A stretch of 64,000 nt of DNA. Origin: Spirochaetales bacterium. GTDB taxonomy: Bacteria; Spirochaetota; Spirochaetia; Sphaerochaetales; Sphaerochaetaceae. Location of the stretch: contig JAHDQJ010000003.1 in the NCBI GenBank assembly GCA_018433865.1, positions 221,731 through 285,730 on the forward strand. The letters are read 5' to 3'. The position numbers and the translations under genes are program-made. How positions within the stretch are numbered: the first letter of the stretch is position 1; each line of letters begins with the position of its first letter. The notes under the pieces were generated by a model. The model saw only the letters and a program-made list of their open reading frames with translations, had not been told where the DNA came from and did not search any database. Positions 8,802 through 17,127 of the stretch are shown piece after piece.

Positions 8802-9457
8802 CACGCACCTCCCAGGAAGCTTTGCAATACCGTGAAGGCATCCATGGAGTCTTCGCGCCGGATGACGAAAGTCAGCTCATTCATCGTGGAAATGATCTCA
8901 TTCACATTGATCTCCTCCCACGCAAGCTTTCTTACCGCCTCATAGACAATTCCCGGTGTGGACATGAAATCTCCGGAGAAAACCAAGGAGAGGGCCACGA
9001 GATCGCCCATCCGGTGGAGTATTGTCTCTCCCTTGACCAGCTTCTCGACGGTTCCAAGATATTTCTCGCTGAACGATAGGCTTACCTCGTGACTTCCAAG
9101 AGTCACATTGAGGAAATCCCCAAGGGAGGGAACGATCATGCCATACAGCTCACCAAGCTTTCCCACGATCGTCTCGCTTCGGACCATGTTGATGTCATAG
9201 ATGTTGGTCTTCATCATGATCTCATAATGCAGGTCGTATTGTTTCTGCTCCGTGTCCTTCTTTCTCAGTTCCTCCGCATAGCGTCTGATTGCCATCACGA
9301 TCGCAGAGGTCTTGACCGGCTTTCCGTGCATTTCCTCCACTGTCGGCTGGATGGACGCAGCGTAGTTGCTGTAGCTCAGGATTCCTTGGATGAGCATCTC
9401 ATACAGGAATGGGGTACGATCGATGATTCGCTTCACACATGAACTGACAGATTCCAT
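8801..9457 (-). CDS. Conserved protein with C-terminal ACT-like domain
   Basis: A 218-residue soluble protein I cannot assign to a named family with certainty. The last 70 residues (VYEAVRKLAWEEINVNEII, then STMNELTFVIRREDSMDAF) have the beta-alpha-beta pattern and the phrase typical of ACT domains of aspartokinases, where small molecules, often amino acids, are bound. The N-terminal 80 residues are helical with a charged stretch (RRYAEELRKKDTEQKQYDL) and may form a DNA- or protein-binding part. A regulatory role is therefore plausible but unproven. GAGG lies upstream of the ATG at 9457. The stop codon overlaps the start region of the THEP1-like gene, so these two and yhhQ form one operon. 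Confidence 0.6.
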   Translation of the reverse strand: MESVSSCVKRIIDRTPFLYEMLIQGILSYSNYAASIQPTVEEMHGKPVKTSAIVMAIRRYAEELRKKDTEQKQYDLHYEIMMKTNIYDINMVRSETIVGKLGELYGMIVPSLGDFLNVTLGSHEVSLSFSEKYLGTVEKLVKGETILHRMGDLVALSLVFSGDFMSTPGIVYEAVRKLAWEEINVNEIISTMNELTFVIRREDSMDAFTVLQSFLGGA

Positions 9458-9490
9458 GGCTACCTCGCTACTTGAAGAGTGTTTGTGTTA

Positions 9491-9519
9491 TTATTATCAC
9501 ACAATACACAAATCTACAA
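9491..9519 (-). promoter_or_regulatory. Probable promoter of the ACT/THEP1/yhhQ operon
   Basis: On the minus strand TTGTAG (9514-9519) and TAATAA (9491-9496) are 17 bases apart. The element overlaps an imperfect palindrome bounded by GTGT and ACAC. Together with the opposing nrdR promoter it fills the 213-base divergent gap. Confidence 0.4.
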
Positions 9520-9609
9520 CCTAATGCTAACAATTTGTCATGATTCTTCAGCAGCTGTCAGATGAAAAGACATGGTGACCGAAATATGCGGGAAAATCGT
9601 GAGAAACGA

Positions 9610-9638
9610 TTATCAACATTTCAAATGTATGCTATAAT
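9610..9638 (+). promoter_or_regulatory. nrdR promoter
   Basis: TTATCA at 9610-9615 and a perfect TATAAT at 9633-9638 are 17 bases apart, and a TGC directly upstream makes an extended -10. The nrdR start follows after about 32 bases with an AAGGAG site. Confidence 0.65.
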
Positions 9639-9670
9639 ATGAATTATCTTATGCCAAGGAGAATATTGTC

Positions 9671-10135
9671 GTGTTGTGTCCCCACTGTGGCCATATGGAT
9701 GACAAGGTATTGGAATCACGCCAGAACAGCAGCGGTTCAAGCATCCGCAGAAGAAGGGAATGCCTTGCCTGCGGCTATCGGTTCACCTCATACGAGAGAA
9801 TCGAGGAGAAACCGCTGATGGTCGTGAAGCGTGACGGCCGGAGGGAACCGTTCGATATCAAGAAAGTGGAACGGGGAATCAGGATCACTACCGAAAAACG
9901 TCACATCGGGCAGGAGACGATCGAGCAGGTCCTGCAGGATATCGAGGATGAGGTCGTCCTCATGGCTGGGACGAAGCGGGAAATTTCCTCCAAGGCAATC
10001 GGAGAGGCTGCGCTCAGGCAGTTGTACAAGATCGATACCGTGGCATACATCCGGTTCGCATCGGTATACCGCGCGTTCGACAACGTCGACCAGTTCATCC
10101 AGGAGATCGAGAGCATCACCCACAAGATGAAATGA
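9671..10135 (+). CDS. nrdR: Transcriptional repressor NrdR
   Basis: A 154-residue repressor of ribonucleotide reductase genes. A zinc ribbon is formed by Cys3, Cys6, Cys31 and Cys34 (MLCPHC and ECLACG), followed by an ATP-cone from about residue 49 (VVKRDGRREPFDIKKVERGI) that senses ATP/dATP. Length is typical. The start is GTG at 9671, supported by AAGGAG nine bases upstream and by the usual N-terminus, in which one residue separates Met from CPxC. It has its own extended -10 promoter. It converges with dgt, which also acts on dNTP pools, with only four bases between the two stop codons. No ribonucleotide reductase gene is in the window. Confidence 0.96.
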   Translation: MLCPHCGHMDDKVLESRQNSSGSSIRRRRECLACGYRFTSYERIEEKPLMVVKRDGRREPFDIKKVERGIRITTEKRHIGQETIEQVLQDIEDEVVLMAGTKREISSKAIGEAALRQLYKIDTVAYIRFASVYRAFDNVDQFIQEIESITHKMK

Positions 10136-10139
10136 CGTG

Positions 10140-11303
10140 CTACTTCACATCGAACCACTTTCCCGTGATGGACTGTTCGATCCGTTCGTTCAGGTGGTCC
10201 GGTTTCAGGATCTCGTTGGCACAATCCAGGCAGAAATTATCGCTCATTCCCGCGACATAGTCGAAGATGATCCTGTCGAGGTTCCCGTCGTGTCTCAGAT
10301 AGGGCTCACGCATCTCCTTGAGATGCAGCATGAAACCGACGGCAAGCATGTTCTTCTCTTCCTGATACGGTTTTTCCTCGAAACCGAACTGATCGAACAG
10401 GCCTTGCAGATAATCCACGATGAGCCGCAAGAGGCGGGTAAAGTACTTGCTGTACCCTTCGAGCATCGGCGAGAGATAGATCGATCGGTAATTGTATTCC
10501 TTCATCGCAAGCACCGCCTCGAACACAGGCTCGGAAAAGGCGACTCCACACTCCGGCGAGGAAGAATCGATCAAATCGTTCACCAAGGTATCGATGATGC
10601 TGGCATTCTTGCTCCCGAGCCGCTCTACGACGATTTGGGGGATTGACTTCGCTTCTATGATCGACAACCTGCACGCATCCTCATAGTCCCTTCCGAGATA
10701 CGCGATCTGGTCGGAAAAGCGGACCACCGCAGCTTCCCACGTGGCAGGAACCGCCTCGGTACGGCTGGCGAGCAAGGAGAGGTCCCGTTGTGCGAACCGG
10801 GGCATAAGCACCCGTTCGAACCGTTCTCCGTTGTGGCAGGCGATTCCGTCCCGTACCGCGTACGTCAGGTTCAGTCCCTTTCCATGTTCGGCAAGGAAAT
10901 CGACGATGCGCAGGGAGTTCAGTTCATGCTCGAATCCTTCGAACCCACGTTCGGCCATCATCGATGCCAGGATGCGTTCGCCTACGTGACCGAATGGGGT
11001 GTGGCCGAGATCATGACCCATCCCGATGGCCCAAGCAAGTTCGGTGTCGAGGCCGAGCCCCCTGCAGACCGCCGTGGCAATCGATGCGACGTGCAAGACG
11101 TGCTCCATCCTGGTGCAGATATGATCGTTGCTCGGTGCGAAGAAGACTTGGGTCTTGTGCTTGAGTCGCCGAAACGCTGAACTGTGGATGATTGCAGTCG
11201 TATCCCGATAGAACTCACCGCGCACATCGGTATGCCTGCGCACCGATCGTGCTTCGAGCACCTCACGAGGCAATCCATTCTGAAACCGTCGCGTGCCATC
11301 CAT
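10140..11303 (-). CDS. dgt: Deoxyguanosinetriphosphate triphosphohydrolase-like HD protein
   Basis: A 387-residue HD-domain hydrolase of the dGTPase family, which splits dNTPs to deoxynucleosides and triphosphate. The metal ligands are visible: His in CTRMEH (68), the HD pair at 97-98 in GMGHDLGHTPFGH and the later Asp in the FSDQIAYLGRDYEDA helix. The N-terminal SAFRRLKHKTQVF is the usual family start. I choose ATG at 11303, preceded by an AAGGGGG site; a longer frame to 11354 would overlap the start region of the neighbouring gene. It converges with nrdR. Substrate preference among dNTPs cannot be fixed by sequence. Confidence 0.93.
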   Translation of the reverse strand: MDGTRRFQNGLPREVLEARSVRRHTDVRGEFYRDTTAIIHSSAFRRLKHKTQVFFAPSNDHICTRMEHVLHVASIATAVCRGLGLDTELAWAIGMGHDLGHTPFGHVGERILASMMAERGFEGFEHELNSLRIVDFLAEHGKGLNLTYAVRDGIACHNGERFERVLMPRFAQRDLSLLASRTEAVPATWEAAVVRFSDQIAYLGRDYEDACRLSIIEAKSIPQIVVERLGSKNASIIDTLVNDLIDSSSPECGVAFSEPVFEAVLAMKEYNYRSIYLSPMLEGYSKYFTRLLRLIVDYLQGLFDQFGFEEKPYQEEKNMLAVGFMLHLKEMREPYLRHDGNLDRIIFDYVAGMSDNFCLDCANEILKPDHLNERIEQSITGKWFDVK

Positions 11304-11360
11304 AGGACCCCCTTTCCGAGAGCAAGGCCGTACTTCCCTATCCTCTTGCTCCATGGTATC

Positions 11361-11864
11361 ATGTTCACCATGCTGATGCTACTGGTCTCCGTATTCACCA
11401 CATTGCTCTGCTTCCTGAGTGCTGCGGCATGCCTCAGGTTCCTGTTCTCACGCCAAGGGTGGTTCTGGGTTTTCCCCCTCGCCCTCTCCGTCATCTTCCT
11501 TTACATCAGCATATCTCCGCTCCATGCGATCGCCACCGGATTGTTGGAGGGCAGCTATCGTGTCGAGATCAGTCCCGACCGAAGCGTTCGCGAGGTCGTC
11601 CCCCTGGTCATCGTGCTTATCTGGTACGCGATGATCATCACCTTCCGCTATGCACTCAAGATGGTGGTGCCTGACAACAAACACATGCTCGATACGATGA
11701 AGAACCTGAAAGAGGCCCGCTACATGCAGCGCATCGAGTTGCGCAGGTACCAGCGGGATGCTCGCCGGAAGTTACGCCTTGCGGTCAGGGTACATCGTGA
11801 ACATACGGGCTCCCGCTATCCGGTGAATTGGATAGCGCTGTTCGACGACCACCGCAGGAGCTGA
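11361..11864 (+). CDS. Hypothetical membrane protein
   Basis: A 167-residue protein of unknown function. Three hydrophobic segments lie in the first 110 residues (starting MFTMLMLLVSVFTTLL, then WFWVFPLALSVIFLYISI and EVVPLVIVLIWYAMII), followed by a very basic, helical cytoplasmic tail rich in Arg and Lys (ARYMQRIELRRYQRDARRKLR). ATG at 11361 is the best start, although no strong ribosome-binding site is present; a second ATG lies at 11370. The stop is two bases before the TTG start of aroK, so it probably forms an operon with aroK and aroC, but nothing in the protein itself points to shikimate metabolism. Confidence 0.6.
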   Translation: MFTMLMLLVSVFTTLLCFLSAAACLRFLFSRQGWFWVFPLALSVIFLYISISPLHAIATGLLEGSYRVEISPDRSVREVVPLVIVLIWYAMIITFRYALKMVVPDNKHMLDTMKNLKEARYMQRIELRRYQRDARRKLRLAVRVHREHTGSRYPVNWIALFDDHRRS

Positions 11865-11866
11865 TC

Positions 11867-12451
11867 TTGGCCATCGTCTATCTGGTGGGAATCAAGCACT
11901 CGGGAAAGAGCTCGGTGGGCAAGGAGGCTGTATCCCTTCTCAATCCTACCGGGTCCATCTCCTTCTTCGACACCGACGACCTTGCCACTGCCCTCATGGA
12001 TGCGCGTCATGCCTCATTGCGCCAATTCTATCGTGAACAGGGAAAAGAGGCTTTCATGGACCTTGAATACCGTGCAACGGCAGGCTTGCTGGCCCAACTG
12101 TCAGGCTCCACGGTCATTGCAACCGGCGGGGGGGCGTGTGACAACGATCCGTTGGTCAACCTGATGCGCACCTCAGGCACGATAGTCTACCTCTCGGTCG
12201 AAGAGCAGGTCCTTTTCGAAAGAATCATGGCACATGGGCTTCCGCCGTTTCTCGATCCGGCTGACCCACGGGCCTCCTTTCATGCGCTGTATCTTCACAG
12301 GGATGCCCTGTATAGGCAGATTTCCGATTGTGTGGTATCATTGTCCGATTACCGATCTATCCTTGGGAATGCGCAAATCCTCGCCGATTGCCTTCGCAAG
12401 ATTGTCGGAAGTGAGGAGCCATGCCGGGAAATACCTTTGGAACAGCACTGA
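11867..12451 (+). CDS. aroK: Shikimate kinase
   Basis: A 194-residue P-loop kinase that phosphorylates shikimate at O3 in chorismate synthesis. Visible are Walker A GIKHSGKSS at 8-16, the shikimate-binding Asp region FFDTDD near 33-38, the arginine of FYREQGKEAF near 55, and the GGG motif at 87-89 (IATGGGA). The TTG at 11867 is chosen as the start because AGGAG lies six bases before it and the homologous N-terminus begins there. The end overlaps aroC by 31 bases, so both are translated from one mRNA. The sequence around the lid (GLPPFLDPADPRASF) fits the kinase family, including the RPLL-like segment degenerated to PPFL. Confidence 0.88.
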   Translation: MAIVYLVGIKHSGKSSVGKEAVSLLNPTGSISFFDTDDLATALMDARHASLRQFYREQGKEAFMDLEYRATAGLLAQLSGSTVIATGGGACDNDPLVNLMRTSGTIVYLSVEEQVLFERIMAHGLPPFLDPADPRASFHALYLHRDALYRQISDCVVSLSDYRSILGNAQILADCLRKIVGSEEPCREIPLEQH

Positions 12452-13470
12452 GGATCACTACCTTCGGAGAATCGCACGGGGCGGCCCTGGGGGTTGTGAT
12501 CGATGGACTCGAGAGCAACTTCCCCATCGACCTGGACCATCTTGCCCTGCAGATGGCACGCCGGCGTCCCGGCGGGAATCCATTGGGAACGAAACGACAG
12601 GAGCCTGATTCGGTCGAAGTCCTCTCGGGCATGTTCGAGGGAAAGACAACCGGTGCGCCCTTGGCCATCATCATCAAGAATACCAACCAACGTTCCGGCG
12701 ATTATCATGATATCAGTCGTCTCTATAGGCCCGGACATGCAGACCATACCTGGCAACAGAAGTTCGGGATCAGGGATTGGCGCGGAGGCGGACGCTCGAG
12801 CGGCCGCGAGACTGCCGCTCGTCTTGCCGCAGGAGCTATCGCCATGCAGATCCTTGAGAAAAAAGGCATTCACATCCAAGCCTACACGATCAGCATCGGA
12901 AACATTCTTGCACACAAGCGCGATTATGATGAGATTGCCTGCAATCCCGTCAGTGCTCCCGATGCCGAAGCGGCTATCCTGATGGAGCAACTGATAGAAC
13001 GGATGCGCGAGGAACAGGACAGCGTCGGTGGTGTGATCGAATGCAGGATCACGGGACTGCCCTCCGGACTCGGAGAACCGGTGTTCGACAAAGCGGATGC
13101 CCTGCTCGCACACGCGATCCTTTCCATCGGAGCTACGAAAGGGATCGAGTTCGGTGACGGATTCGCTTGCGCAAGCCGTCGCGGTTCGGAGAACAATGAC
13201 CAGATGGATGCCGATGGATTCTTGACAAACCATGCCGGAGGCATCAACGGTGGCATCACCAACGGAGATACCGTGGTGTTCCGGACCGCTGTCAAACCGA
13301 CATCCTCGATAGGAATGCAACAAAAGACCGTGGATATGGAAGGGAATGAGCGGACCATCGTCGTGGAAGGCCGTCACGATCCGTGCATCTGCGTGCGGAT
13401 CATTCCGGTTGTGGAGGCGATGAGTGCGATCACCCTCCTCTCCTTGTGGTATGAACAACATGGCAGATAA
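12421..13470 (+). CDS. aroC: Chorismate synthase
   Basis: A 349-residue FMN-dependent enzyme that converts 5-enolpyruvylshikimate 3-phosphate to chorismate. The family signatures are all present: GNTFGTALRITTFGESHG at the N-terminus with the catalytic His, RRRPGGNPLGTKRQEPD, HADHTWQQKFGIRDWRGGGRSSGRETAAR, and NGGITNGDTVVFRTAVKPTSSI. ATG at 12421 follows GAGGAG. The gene overlaps aroK upstream and the XPB helicase downstream (20 bases), which indicates one transcription unit. Confidence 0.98.
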   Translation: MPGNTFGTALRITTFGESHGAALGVVIDGLESNFPIDLDHLALQMARRRPGGNPLGTKRQEPDSVEVLSGMFEGKTTGAPLAIIIKNTNQRSGDYHDISRLYRPGHADHTWQQKFGIRDWRGGGRSSGRETAARLAAGAIAMQILEKKGIHIQAYTISIGNILAHKRDYDEIACNPVSAPDAEAAILMEQLIERMREEQDSVGGVIECRITGLPSGLGEPVFDKADALLAHAILSIGATKGIEFGDGFACASRRGSENNDQMDADGFLTNHAGGINGGITNGDTVVFRTAVKPTSSIGMQQKTVDMEGNERTIVVEGRHDPCICVRIIPVVEAMSAITLLSLWYEQHGR

Positions 13471-15118
13471 ACCGCTGATCGTACAGAGCGACCTCAGCAT
13501 GATGCTCGATGTGCACAGTCCCTCCGCGGAACTTGCACGGAACGACCTGTTGGCATTCGCGGAGCTGGTGAAGTCTCCCGAGCATGTCCACACCTATGCA
13601 ATCACCGCGATCAGCCTGTGGAACGCAGCATCTGCAGGGATCGGTGTGGAACAGGTACTCGAACGGCTCGCACGATGGTCGCGCTATGCGATCCCGGAGC
13701 CGGTGACTTTCCATATCAGGGAAATAGGCGGCCGGTTCGGGTGCATCCGCCTTGAATTGCATCATGATGATCAGGATCACTACCTGCTTACGGTATCGCA
13801 GGAACGGTTTGCGAGGGAAATCATGGCACGCAAGCAGATTGCCGCCATGCTCAAAGTCGCCGGCAATGGATTCCTCGTTCCACGGTATCAGCGTGGTGAG
13901 CTGAAGCTTCAGTTGATCAAGCTCAATCTTCCTGTCGATGACCGCATACCCCTTGACCGGGGGGAACCGGTGTCCCTTGCGTTCCGTTCCGTATCACTGC
14001 GTGGCATACCATTCGTTTTGCGTGATTACCAGAAGATGGCGGCAAACGCGGTTCTTGGAAATGGAGAACCGGGTACCGGATACGGAACGATCGTATTGCC
14101 GTGCGGAAGCGGCAAGACCGTGGTCGGCATGGAGATCATGACTCGGCTTGCCACGCGAACTTTGATCCTCACGACGAACGTCGCCGCGGTTCACCAATGG
14201 ATCGCCGAGATATCCGACAAGCTGTCCATCCAAAGCGATCAGGTCGGCGAATACTCCGGAATGCGCAAGGAGATCAAGCCGATCACCGTCTGTACGTATC
14301 AGGTGCTTACCTGGAGGGCGGACAAAGCGGGCGATTTCCCGCACATGCGGGTGCTGAAAGAGGGAAATTGGGGACTGATCATCTATGATGAGGTCCATAT
14401 GCTCCCCGCCCCCGTATTCAAGGTCACCGCCGAGCTCCAGGCGATCCACCGCGTAGGCCTCACCGCCACGCTGATCCGCGAGGACCACCGTGAGGACGAG
14501 GTTTTCTCACTCGTTGGTCCCAAGCGCTTCGATATCCCGTGGAGCGAATTGGAGAGCAAAGGCTGGATCGCGGAAGCCGAGTGTACGGAAATCCGGGTTC
14601 CGCTGCCTCGTGAGCTCGAGATTCCCTATGCCATCGGGAACAAAAGGGAAAAGTATCGTATCGCGAGTGAGAATCCGGAGAAGATCCAGATAGTGAAAGA
14701 CCTGATCGAAAACCATCCGACCGATTTCATCCTTGTGATCGGACAGTATCTGGATCAATTGAAGACGCTCGCGAAGGAACTCGATGCTCCCTTGATCACC
14801 GGTTCGACTGCCAACGCACGTCGCGATGAACTGTATCGCTTGTTCAGGGAGGGAAAGCAGCGGATCCTGGTCGTATCGAAGGTTGCGAATTTCGCGATCG
14901 ACTTGCCGGACGCATCGGTCGCGATCCAGGTCTCGGGAACCTTCGGCTCCAGACAGGAAGAGGCCCAACGGTTGGGCAGGATATTGAGACCGAAACAGCA
15001 GAGTTCCCACTTCTACTCACTCGTCACGCGATTCTCCTCTGAGGAGGAGTTCAGTGCGAACCGGCAGAAGTTCCTTACGGAGCAAGGCTATACGTATCAT
15101 GTGGAGGTCTGGGAATGA
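13451..15118 (+). CDS. XPB/Ssl2-type DEAD/DEAH-box helicase
   Basis: A 555-residue superfamily 2 helicase of the bacterial XPB group. The N-terminus (PLIVQSDLSMMLDV) is the damage-recognition-like domain, and the motor has motif I LPCGSGKTVVGM, motif II DEVH, motif III GLTATLIRED and motif VI QRLGRILRP. Archaeal and eukaryotic XPB unwind DNA at lesions and promoters; the bacterial form has 3'-5' helicase activity in vitro, and its physiological role is unclear. The start is either ATG at 13451 or ATG at 13460; there is no clear ribosome-binding site and the start overlaps aroC, so coupling is probable. The ATGA at 15115-15118 joins it to the partner gene downstream. Confidence 0.9.
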   Translation: MNNMADKPLIVQSDLSMMLDVHSPSAELARNDLLAFAELVKSPEHVHTYAITAISLWNAASAGIGVEQVLERLARWSRYAIPEPVTFHIREIGGRFGCIRLELHHDDQDHYLLTVSQERFAREIMARKQIAAMLKVAGNGFLVPRYQRGELKLQLIKLNLPVDDRIPLDRGEPVSLAFRSVSLRGIPFVLRDYQKMAANAVLGNGEPGTGYGTIVLPCGSGKTVVGMEIMTRLATRTLILTTNVAAVHQWIAEISDKLSIQSDQVGEYSGMRKEIKPITVCTYQVLTWRADKAGDFPHMRVLKEGNWGLIIYDEVHMLPAPVFKVTAELQAIHRVGLTATLIREDHREDEVFSLVGPKRFDIPWSELESKGWIAEAECTEIRVPLPRELEIPYAIGNKREKYRIASENPEKIQIVKDLIENHPTDFILVIGQYLDQLKTLAKELDAPLITGSTANARRDELYRLFREGKQRILVVSKVANFAIDLPDASVAIQVSGTFGSRQEEAQRLGRILRPKQQSSHFYSLVTRFSSEEEFSANRQKFLTEQGYTYHVEVWE

Positions 15119-17127
15119 GTGCCATCCCGTCTCGGATCGAGCTCTGGGAACGTTCGATGGCGAGCCTCAGCGACTCGGTATTCCTCGATTTGCTCAAGAA
15201 TTTCATCGGGAAGGTCCCTACCCCGTTCCACAGGCCGCAATTGGTCAAGCAACTCACCACTCTCTTCTCATCCGAGGATTTCATCACACGTGTCGAAGTG
15301 AGCCTCAGTGAATCGGACTGCCGCCTGCTGACCGGTTGTGCGATCCTCGGTTGCGCCACGCAAGATGAGTTGTGCTCGCTCCTCATCGATGAGTATCCGT
15401 ATGCCGCGATCCAGCAAAATGTGGTCAATCTCGAGGAGAGGTTGCTCCTGGTACCGGATCCGGAGAGCATCGGGTCACGACCTTCATTGATGCTCAATCC
15501 GTTGCTCATGCAACGGTTGCTCAGCAAGTCTCTTGCTATCGGTCACTTGCTCGGGTTCCCCGCCGAGGGGGATTCACCCTTGTCATGGCATGCGGACAAG
15601 CGGATCGTCAGGGCCCTGGCCAGCTTGCACATGCATGCCTCGCTGGGAAACCTGGAACGGAGCGAACGATTGCTTGCATCCAGGCATGCGAAGAGTATTT
15701 TCGGTGCCGAGGATGCACGTTCGGTCGAACGGCTGCTGCTCTACAACCGGCTGTTGTTTGTTTCCGACATCGTCGTACCGAACGGAAAGAACGTCAGGGT
15801 CTCGACGGAGAGATTGCAGATGGTCCTCAATGAGGATGAGAAAAGCCTTGGGAGACGGCTGTTCAGCACCCTCTTGCAGCACATTCACCCGCAAGATCGT
15901 CAACGGTACGAACGGGAAGTCCAGATCTTCTACGAGACCTTTCACCAGCTCTTGGCATACGCATGGGAGGATGATCCTCTCGTGCTGAAGAAAATCTGCA
16001 CGATTGCGAGCCACCGCAGCGCTCTTGCGATCGGCAACATGGATGAATTCATCAGGTTGCTGCGGGTCACGGGAGTGTGGAAGCATGGAAGGGATGGGGA
16101 TGCGGAAGATTCCGCGGTCACCTTGAGACCCACCCTGGACAGCGATCTCACCATCTCCTTTACCGGTGACGTGCAGCCTGTCGGAAACAAGGACATCCTC
16201 CACTGCATCTCGGTTGTCAGGAAAGTCGATGTGGTCACTTCGTACGAGATATCCAAACCGACCATACTCAGGGCATTCGATCTCGGACTTTCCGCCTCGC
16301 ACATCCTTGCTTACCTTGAGGGCCTGACACACACGACACCTGCAAGCCTCAACGATCTCATCCGTCATTGGGAAGCTGAATTCGGTGCCATCACGATCTA
16401 TGATGGCATCCTCGTGAAGACCGATGAACGTCTCGGAAGAATCATCAAGGTCCTTCCCGCGGTCCAATCCCATATCATCCGTATCATTGAGGATACCTTG
16501 TTCCTCATGGCACGGAGTACGGAACAGCAGTGGCGGGAGATCCTCGGGGCGACAGGAGTGCTCATCCTTCCGAGCAGCATCTCCGAACACACTTTCCCGC
16601 AATCCTCGCAACCCCCTTCGGTCACCCTGGACACACCGCAACCGCCCATCAGGGAACTGCGCATGCTTCTGGGCGACCTTGGAGCCCAGACGAAGATGTT
16701 GCAGACGGAACAGGGAGATCGCCTGCAGCGCGAATTGCGATCGCTCATCGATGCGAAGCGGCTGCAGAAAGCGCAGAAAGAGGAATTGGTCGCGAGACTT
16801 GAACGGAAACTCATCCTCACTGCCAGCCAGATCGATGCGACTGTGGGGCGTACGCAGACCTTGGAGGCGAGCGGTTTCGATTTCCAGGGAAAGCTCAACC
16901 TCTGCAAGGCAGCGGTCAACTCATCCGTCGATTTGCTGGAGCTGCATATGCTTGAACCTGACGGAGGAACACACGTTTTGCTGACGGAGGTGAAGGAATT
17001 CATCAGGGACTCAAAGGAAGCCGCAATACGGGTACGGGTCCTTCCGAACGGAGAGGAGCGAGTGATCCTGATCGACAAGGTGTTCCGCGTCAGGAAACTG
17101 AGGCGTTCAATCTTCTTCCAAGCCTAG
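15115..17127 (+). CDS. XPB N-domain (Helicase_C_3-like) partner protein
   Basis: A 670-residue protein without helicase motifs that starts at an ATGA overlap with the XPB gene. A middle segment (about residues 330-470: LRPTLDSDLTISFTGDVQP, then YEISKPTILRAFDLGLSASHILAYLEG) matches the XPB/Ssl2 helicase N-terminal domain family (PF13625), which elsewhere is fused to or paired with the helicase. The C-terminal 150 residues contain a coiled-coil-like charged stretch and end in a WYL-like beta region (IRVRVLPNGEERVILIDKVFRV). A role as a specificity or regulatory subunit for the helicase is an inference from the domain and the coupled gene. The gene overlaps the opposing aroDE by 21 bases at their 3' ends. 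Confidence 0.72.
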   Translation: MSAIPSRIELWERSMASLSDSVFLDLLKNFIGKVPTPFHRPQLVKQLTTLFSSEDFITRVEVSLSESDCRLLTGCAILGCATQDELCSLLIDEYPYAAIQQNVVNLEERLLLVPDPESIGSRPSLMLNPLLMQRLLSKSLAIGHLLGFPAEGDSPLSWHADKRIVRALASLHMHASLGNLERSERLLASRHAKSIFGAEDARSVERLLLYNRLLFVSDIVVPNGKNVRVSTERLQMVLNEDEKSLGRRLFSTLLQHIHPQDRQRYEREVQIFYETFHQLLAYAWEDDPLVLKKICTIASHRSALAIGNMDEFIRLLRVTGVWKHGRDGDAEDSAVTLRPTLDSDLTISFTGDVQPVGNKDILHCISVVRKVDVVTSYEISKPTILRAFDLGLSASHILAYLEGLTHTTPASLNDLIRHWEAEFGAITIYDGILVKTDERLGRIIKVLPAVQSHIIRIIEDTLFLMARSTEQQWREILGATGVLILPSSISEHTFPQSSQPPSVTLDTPQPPIRELRMLLGDLGAQTKMLQTEQGDRLQRELRSLIDAKRLQKAQKEELVARLERKLILTASQIDATVGRTQTLEASGFDFQGKLNLCKAAVNSSVDLLELHMLEPDGGTHVLLTEVKEFIRDSKEAAIRVRVLPNGEERVILIDKVFRVRKLRRSIFFQA

